NCBI RefSeq assembly: GCF_004353895.1
Contig: NZ_SMOG01000007.1
Span: forward strand, 1-63,948
Direction of reading: 5' to 3'
DNA from: Candidatus Syntrophosphaera thermopropionivorans
Lineage (GTDB): Bacteria > Cloacimonadota > Cloacimonadia > Cloacimonadales > Cloacimonadaceae
DNA length: 63,948 nucleotides
Shown here: positions 63,629-63,948 of the stretch, one piece after another
How positions within the stretch are numbered: the first letter of the stretch is position 1
Layout: every line of letters begins with the position of its first letter
Program-made: the position numbers and the translations under genes
The notes under the pieces: model-generated
Database searches by the model: none
The model's input: the letters and a program-made list of their open reading frames with translations, nothing else
What the model was told of the DNA's origin: nothing

Positions 63629-63948
63629 GCTCTCACAGATTACACAGATTGCACAGATTAAAGGTTGTTTATTAGTGGGAAGGTGATTAGGAATGGGAGC
63701 ACGCAGATTACGCAGATAGCGCAGATATAAATCTTCGTTCTTTGAACAATTAAAACAAGGATTGAAAAAAATGTTCCCACAGATAACAAAGATTGCACAG
63801 ATAAAGGGGTTGTATTAGGATAGGGATTAAAATGGGCTCTCACAAATTACACAGATTAAAGACTGTTTATAGTGGAAGGTGATTAGAAATGGAAGCACGC
63901 AGATTACGCAGATAGCGCAGATATAAATCTTCGTTCTTTGAACAATTA
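63629..63948. repeat. CACAGATT/ACGCAGAT-type intergenic repeat, duplicated
   Basis: A block with degenerate CACAGATTACACAGATT and ACGCAGATTACGCAGATAG words at 63629-63752 recurs at ~63834-63948, 196 bp on, and runs out of the window. The two copies share AAATCTTCGTTCTTTGAACA. Similar ATCTGTG-rich repeats are common near mobile small genes in many uncultured bacteria. No gene in these 378 bases. Confidence 0.75.

Overview
The window looks like a chromosomal segment of an AT-rich, Gram-negative-type bacterium. The best guess is the Cloacimonadota (WWE1) or a close relative of the FCB group. Reasons: several large secreted proteins end in a type IX-like sorting domain with the NYPNPFNPxTTI signature, PorV/PorQ-like barrels occur twice, and LpxH-like, TonB-dependent receptor and ExbBD genes show an outer membrane. 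This is inferred from gene style; no rRNA is present to settle it.

Layout. (1) 1-6087 is an accessory island. It holds a decayed VirE/BT4734-primase plus DUF3987 replication-type gene with three frameshifts, a 1.4 kb gene-free stretch packed with structured repeats (a ~123 bp imperfect inverted repeat enclosing ~26 bp dyad iterons, then hairpin arrays), an unknown coiled-coil protein, and an unknown 150-aa/58-aa gene pair. (2) 6451-8231 encodes a BtuF/BtuC-like (or siderophore) ABC importer lacking its ATPase. (3) 20403 down to 8548 (minus) is a tight eight-gene operon: TonB-dependent receptor, ExbB, ExbD, ExbD, TonB, a 1021-aa secreted protein, a PorV-like barrel and a 728-aa sorting-domain cargo. 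(4) 27575-20619 (minus) holds housekeeping genes: EIIA-Ntr-like protein, PorV/PorQ-like protein, glyS, aminotransferase, small membrane protein, PfkB kinase, purM. (5) 28015-35053 (plus) holds ribH, nusB, a GT2 glycosyltransferase, a SPASM radical SAM protein, a PP2C-like/TM/propeller fusion, DUF4159, LpxH-like, a cyclophilin lipoprotein and a PNPOx-like protein. (6) 35205-43693 holds a zinc-ribbon protein, rsmA, a barrel protein, tadA, tRNA-Ser(CGA), an unusual split-ATPase ECF-type transporter with fused T and S parts, a coiled-coil membrane protein (minus), an RqcH homologue and recO. (7) 43781-45257 is a cobalamin riboswitch in front of a secreted beta-propeller that resembles BtuG in fold and regulation. 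(8) 45336-47975 holds an acyl-CoA dehydrogenase, queH and a DHS-like protein. (9) 53590-47988 (minus) holds nadE, a Cys/TPR protein, ribD, a cupin, an M42 peptidase, a small protein and a ZIP transporter. (10) The right end holds a beta-helix protein, a radical SAM remnant, a subtilisin-like cargo, recG and htrA, and closes in a 196-bp-period intergenic duplication.

The strongest candidates for something undescribed are the ECF-like module (38543-40497), where ABC signature and Walker A lie on two separate small proteins next to a T-S fusion; the B12-riboswitch-controlled propeller; and the island's repeat region, whose hairpin loops are mutually complementary and in which one stem carries a compensatory change. 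All functional claims rest on motifs read by eye; no database search was run.
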